NCBI GenBank assembly: GCA_040255405.1 | Contig: JBDZUX010000004.1 | Span: 62,001 to 126,000 of the forward strand | From: 66-474 sp040255405 | GTDB taxonomy: Bacteria; Pseudomonadota; Gammaproteobacteria; Xanthomonadales; Rhodanobacteraceae | DNA length: 64,000 bases | Reading direction: 5' to 3' | Shown: positions 62,953 through 64,000 of the stretch, piece by piece | How positions within the stretch are numbered: the first letter of the stretch is position 1 | Layout of the letters: each line of letters begins with the position of its first letter | The notes under the pieces: model-generated | What the model was told of the DNA's origin: nothing | Database searches by the model: none | The model's input: the letters and a program-made list of their open reading frames with translations, nothing else | Program-made: the position numbers and the translations under genes

Positions 62953-63435
62953 ATGAAAGGCATCCGTCGCGCATGGGGCGCCCTCGCCTGCCTGGCCGCC
63001 TGCGCACCGGCCTGGTCAGCCGGCTTCGACCTGGCCGCGGGGCCCAGCCTCACCTCGTCCGAGCGCACCACCGTCGCCGTTTTCGCGAGCGTGTTCGGCG
63101 AAAGCCCCGATGACGGCCGTGCCCACGTCGAACCGATCGCCACGGTCGGCTGGGTCGGCGCGCGCAACACCCGCAGGGATGATTTGAACCACGAGGTGTT
63201 CCTGGCCGGCGGCGGCGTGCGCGTGGTGGCGGCCGATCCCGACTGGTTCCTCAGCGAGCAACTCGCCGCGACCAGTACGCGCACCGACGCGCTGTCCAGC
63301 GGCTTCGAATTCATGACCAGCGCCGGATGGCAACACGGCCATTTCGTCGTGATGCTGCGACACATCTCCAACGCGCACCTGTTTGGCGGCAAGAATCTCG
63401 GCGAGACGATGCTGCTGGCGGGGATCAAGTTCTAG
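62953..63435 (+). CDS. pagL: PagL-like lipid A 3-O-deacylase (acyloxyacyl hydrolase)
   Basis: The 160-aa outer-membrane beta-barrel protein has signal peptide MKGIRRAWGALACLAACAPA and the C-terminal PagL motif MLRHISNAHLFGGKN, carrying the catalytic His-x-Ser dyad. It ends in Phe, as outer-membrane proteins do. Such enzymes remove the 3-O-acyl chain from lipid A. AAGGAG at 62941-62946 fixes ATG 62953. It diverges from marR over 119 bp, so the efflux repressor could also affect it. Confidence 0.82.
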   Translation: MKGIRRAWGALACLAACAPAWSAGFDLAAGPSLTSSERTTVAVFASVFGESPDDGRAHVEPIATVGWVGARNTRRDDLNHEVFLAGGGVRVVAADPDWFLSEQLAATSTRTDALSSGFEFMTSAGWQHGHFVVMLRHISNAHLFGGKNLGETMLLAGIKF

Positions 63436-63451
63436 CGAACCGCGATGGCAG

Positions 63452-63572
63452 GGCGGGAGAAGCGCAGCGCATCCCGCCGATTTTCGCCTTGCACCGGCGG
63501 GAGAAGCGCAGCGCATCCCGCCGAGTTTTGCCCCGCACCGGCGGGATACGCCGCTGCGCAGCTGCGCCCGCC
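63452..63572. repeat. Three 44-bp tandem hairpin units between pagL and the rhodanese gene
   Basis: Units begin GGCGGGAGAAGCGCAGCGCA at 63452 and 63496; a third, diverged, starts at 63540. Each folds as GGCGGG...CCCGCC, and the third has an extra CTGCGCAGCTGCGC palindrome. They separate two converging genes, so a terminator role is possible. Confidence 0.7.
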
Positions 63573-63581
63573 CTGCAAAAC

Positions 63582-64000
63582 TTAGGTGCCTGTCGCGACG
63601 GGACGCGATGGATCGGCGACCCACCCGCTCCACGAGGGCGCGAACAGGCGCGAGCCATGCAGGCCGGCGGTTTCCATCGCCAGCAGGTTGTGGCAGGCGG
63701 TGACGCCCGAGCCGCACATGTGCACGACGTCCTCCGGCCGGTGACCGGCGAGCACCGCTTCGAATTCCTTGCGCAACGCCTGCCGTGACTTGAACCGCCC
63801 CCCGGCGTCGAGATTTTCGGGAAACGGCCGGTTGTGCGCACCGGGCACGTGGCCCGCGGCGCGGTCGAGCGGCTCCGACTCGCCGCGAAAACGCTCCGCC
63901 CCGCGCGCATCCAGCATCAAGGTCGACGGCTGTCCGCGCAGCGCCTGCAGTTCCTCGCAATACACCACGCGCGCGGGATCGAAATGCAACGCGACCGACG
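63582..64000 (-). CDS. Thiosulfate/3-mercaptopyruvate sulfurtransferase, 3' part
   Basis: The second rhodanese domain of a two-domain sulfurtransferase (SseA-like) is visible: LMLDARGAERFRGESEPLDR, AGHVPGAHNRPFPENLD, and the active-site loop CGSGVTACHNLLAM with nucleophilic Cys. The WSGWVADPSRPVATG end is typical. The frame remains open at the window end, so the first domain and start lie beyond 64000; the TTG at 63989 is not the true start. Confidence 0.9.
   Translation of the reverse strand, partial: SVALHFDPARVVYCEELQALRGQPSTLMLDARGAERFRGESEPLDRAAGHVPGAHNRPFPENLDAGGRFKSRQALRKEFEAVLAGHRPEDVVHMCGSGVTACHNLLAMETAGLHGSRLFAPSWSGWVADPSRPVATGT

Overview
The window is 64 kb of GC-rich bacterial chromosome. 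Gene content and order point to a gammaproteobacterium of the Lysobacterales (Xanthomonadales), most likely Rhodanobacteraceae. Pointers are a complete nuoA-N operon behind tpiA-secG-tRNA-Leu, a fused cysNC beside cysD, the murA/ibaG | kdsD-kdsC-lptC-lptA-lptB-rpoN-hpf cluster, and a regulatory PTS locus (hprK-rapZ-EIIA-HPr-EI) without sugar permease genes. The family is inferred from these pointers, not shown by a marker gene. No rRNA operon, phage, intact IS element or CRISPR array was seen.

Region 1 (1-10.6 kb) is accessory and partly decayed. It starts with the 3' end of an SRAP peptidase gene, then remnants of a methyltransferase, a PhzF-like enzyme and an hsdR-lysR chimera. Next come two LysR-controlled redox loci (an Old Yellow Enzyme; an F420-type NADP oxidoreductase plus a short-chain dehydrogenase), a soluble PQQ sugar dehydrogenase, and a Phd/zeta-like toxin-antitoxin pair followed by a small XRE regulator. 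REP-like palindromes are frequent here. The region ends at an initiator tRNA-Met.

Region 2 (11.0-28.0 kb, minus strand) carries tpiA, secG, tRNA-Leu and all 14 subunits of NADH:quinone oxidoreductase (complex I). Several cistrons overlap by 4 nt, but gaps A-B, E-F, I-J, K-L and L-M hold palindromic or inverted-repeat DNA, including a 268-bp MITE-like island between nuoI and nuoJ.

Region 3 (28.3-38.0 kb) has a short-chain dehydrogenase, sulfate activation (cysD, cysNC), the DnaA regulator hda with a permease, a CDP-alcohol phosphatidyltransferase and a DUF2066 protein, and divergently purM-purN and a DUF3108 protein.

Region 4 (38.5-51.0 kb) is the envelope and nitrogen-PTS block. MurA and IbaG lie opposite the Kdo and lipopolysaccharide export genes, followed by sigma-54, hibernation factor, HPr kinase, RapZ and a three-protein phosphorelay (EI, HPr, EIIA).

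Region 5 (51.0-64 kb) holds a DUF4139 protein, an enoyl-CoA hydratase, a DODA-type dioxygenase, a TRIC-family membrane protein, an M20 amidohydrolase, a MarR-controlled tripartite efflux operon with two tandem EmrB-type pumps, a PagL-like lipid A deacylase and the 3' part of a rhodanese gene cut by the window end.

Most of the window is conserved core metabolism. The least explained items are the Phd-zeta-XRE trio, the gene graveyard at the left end, the nuoI-nuoJ island and the intergenic repeat families.
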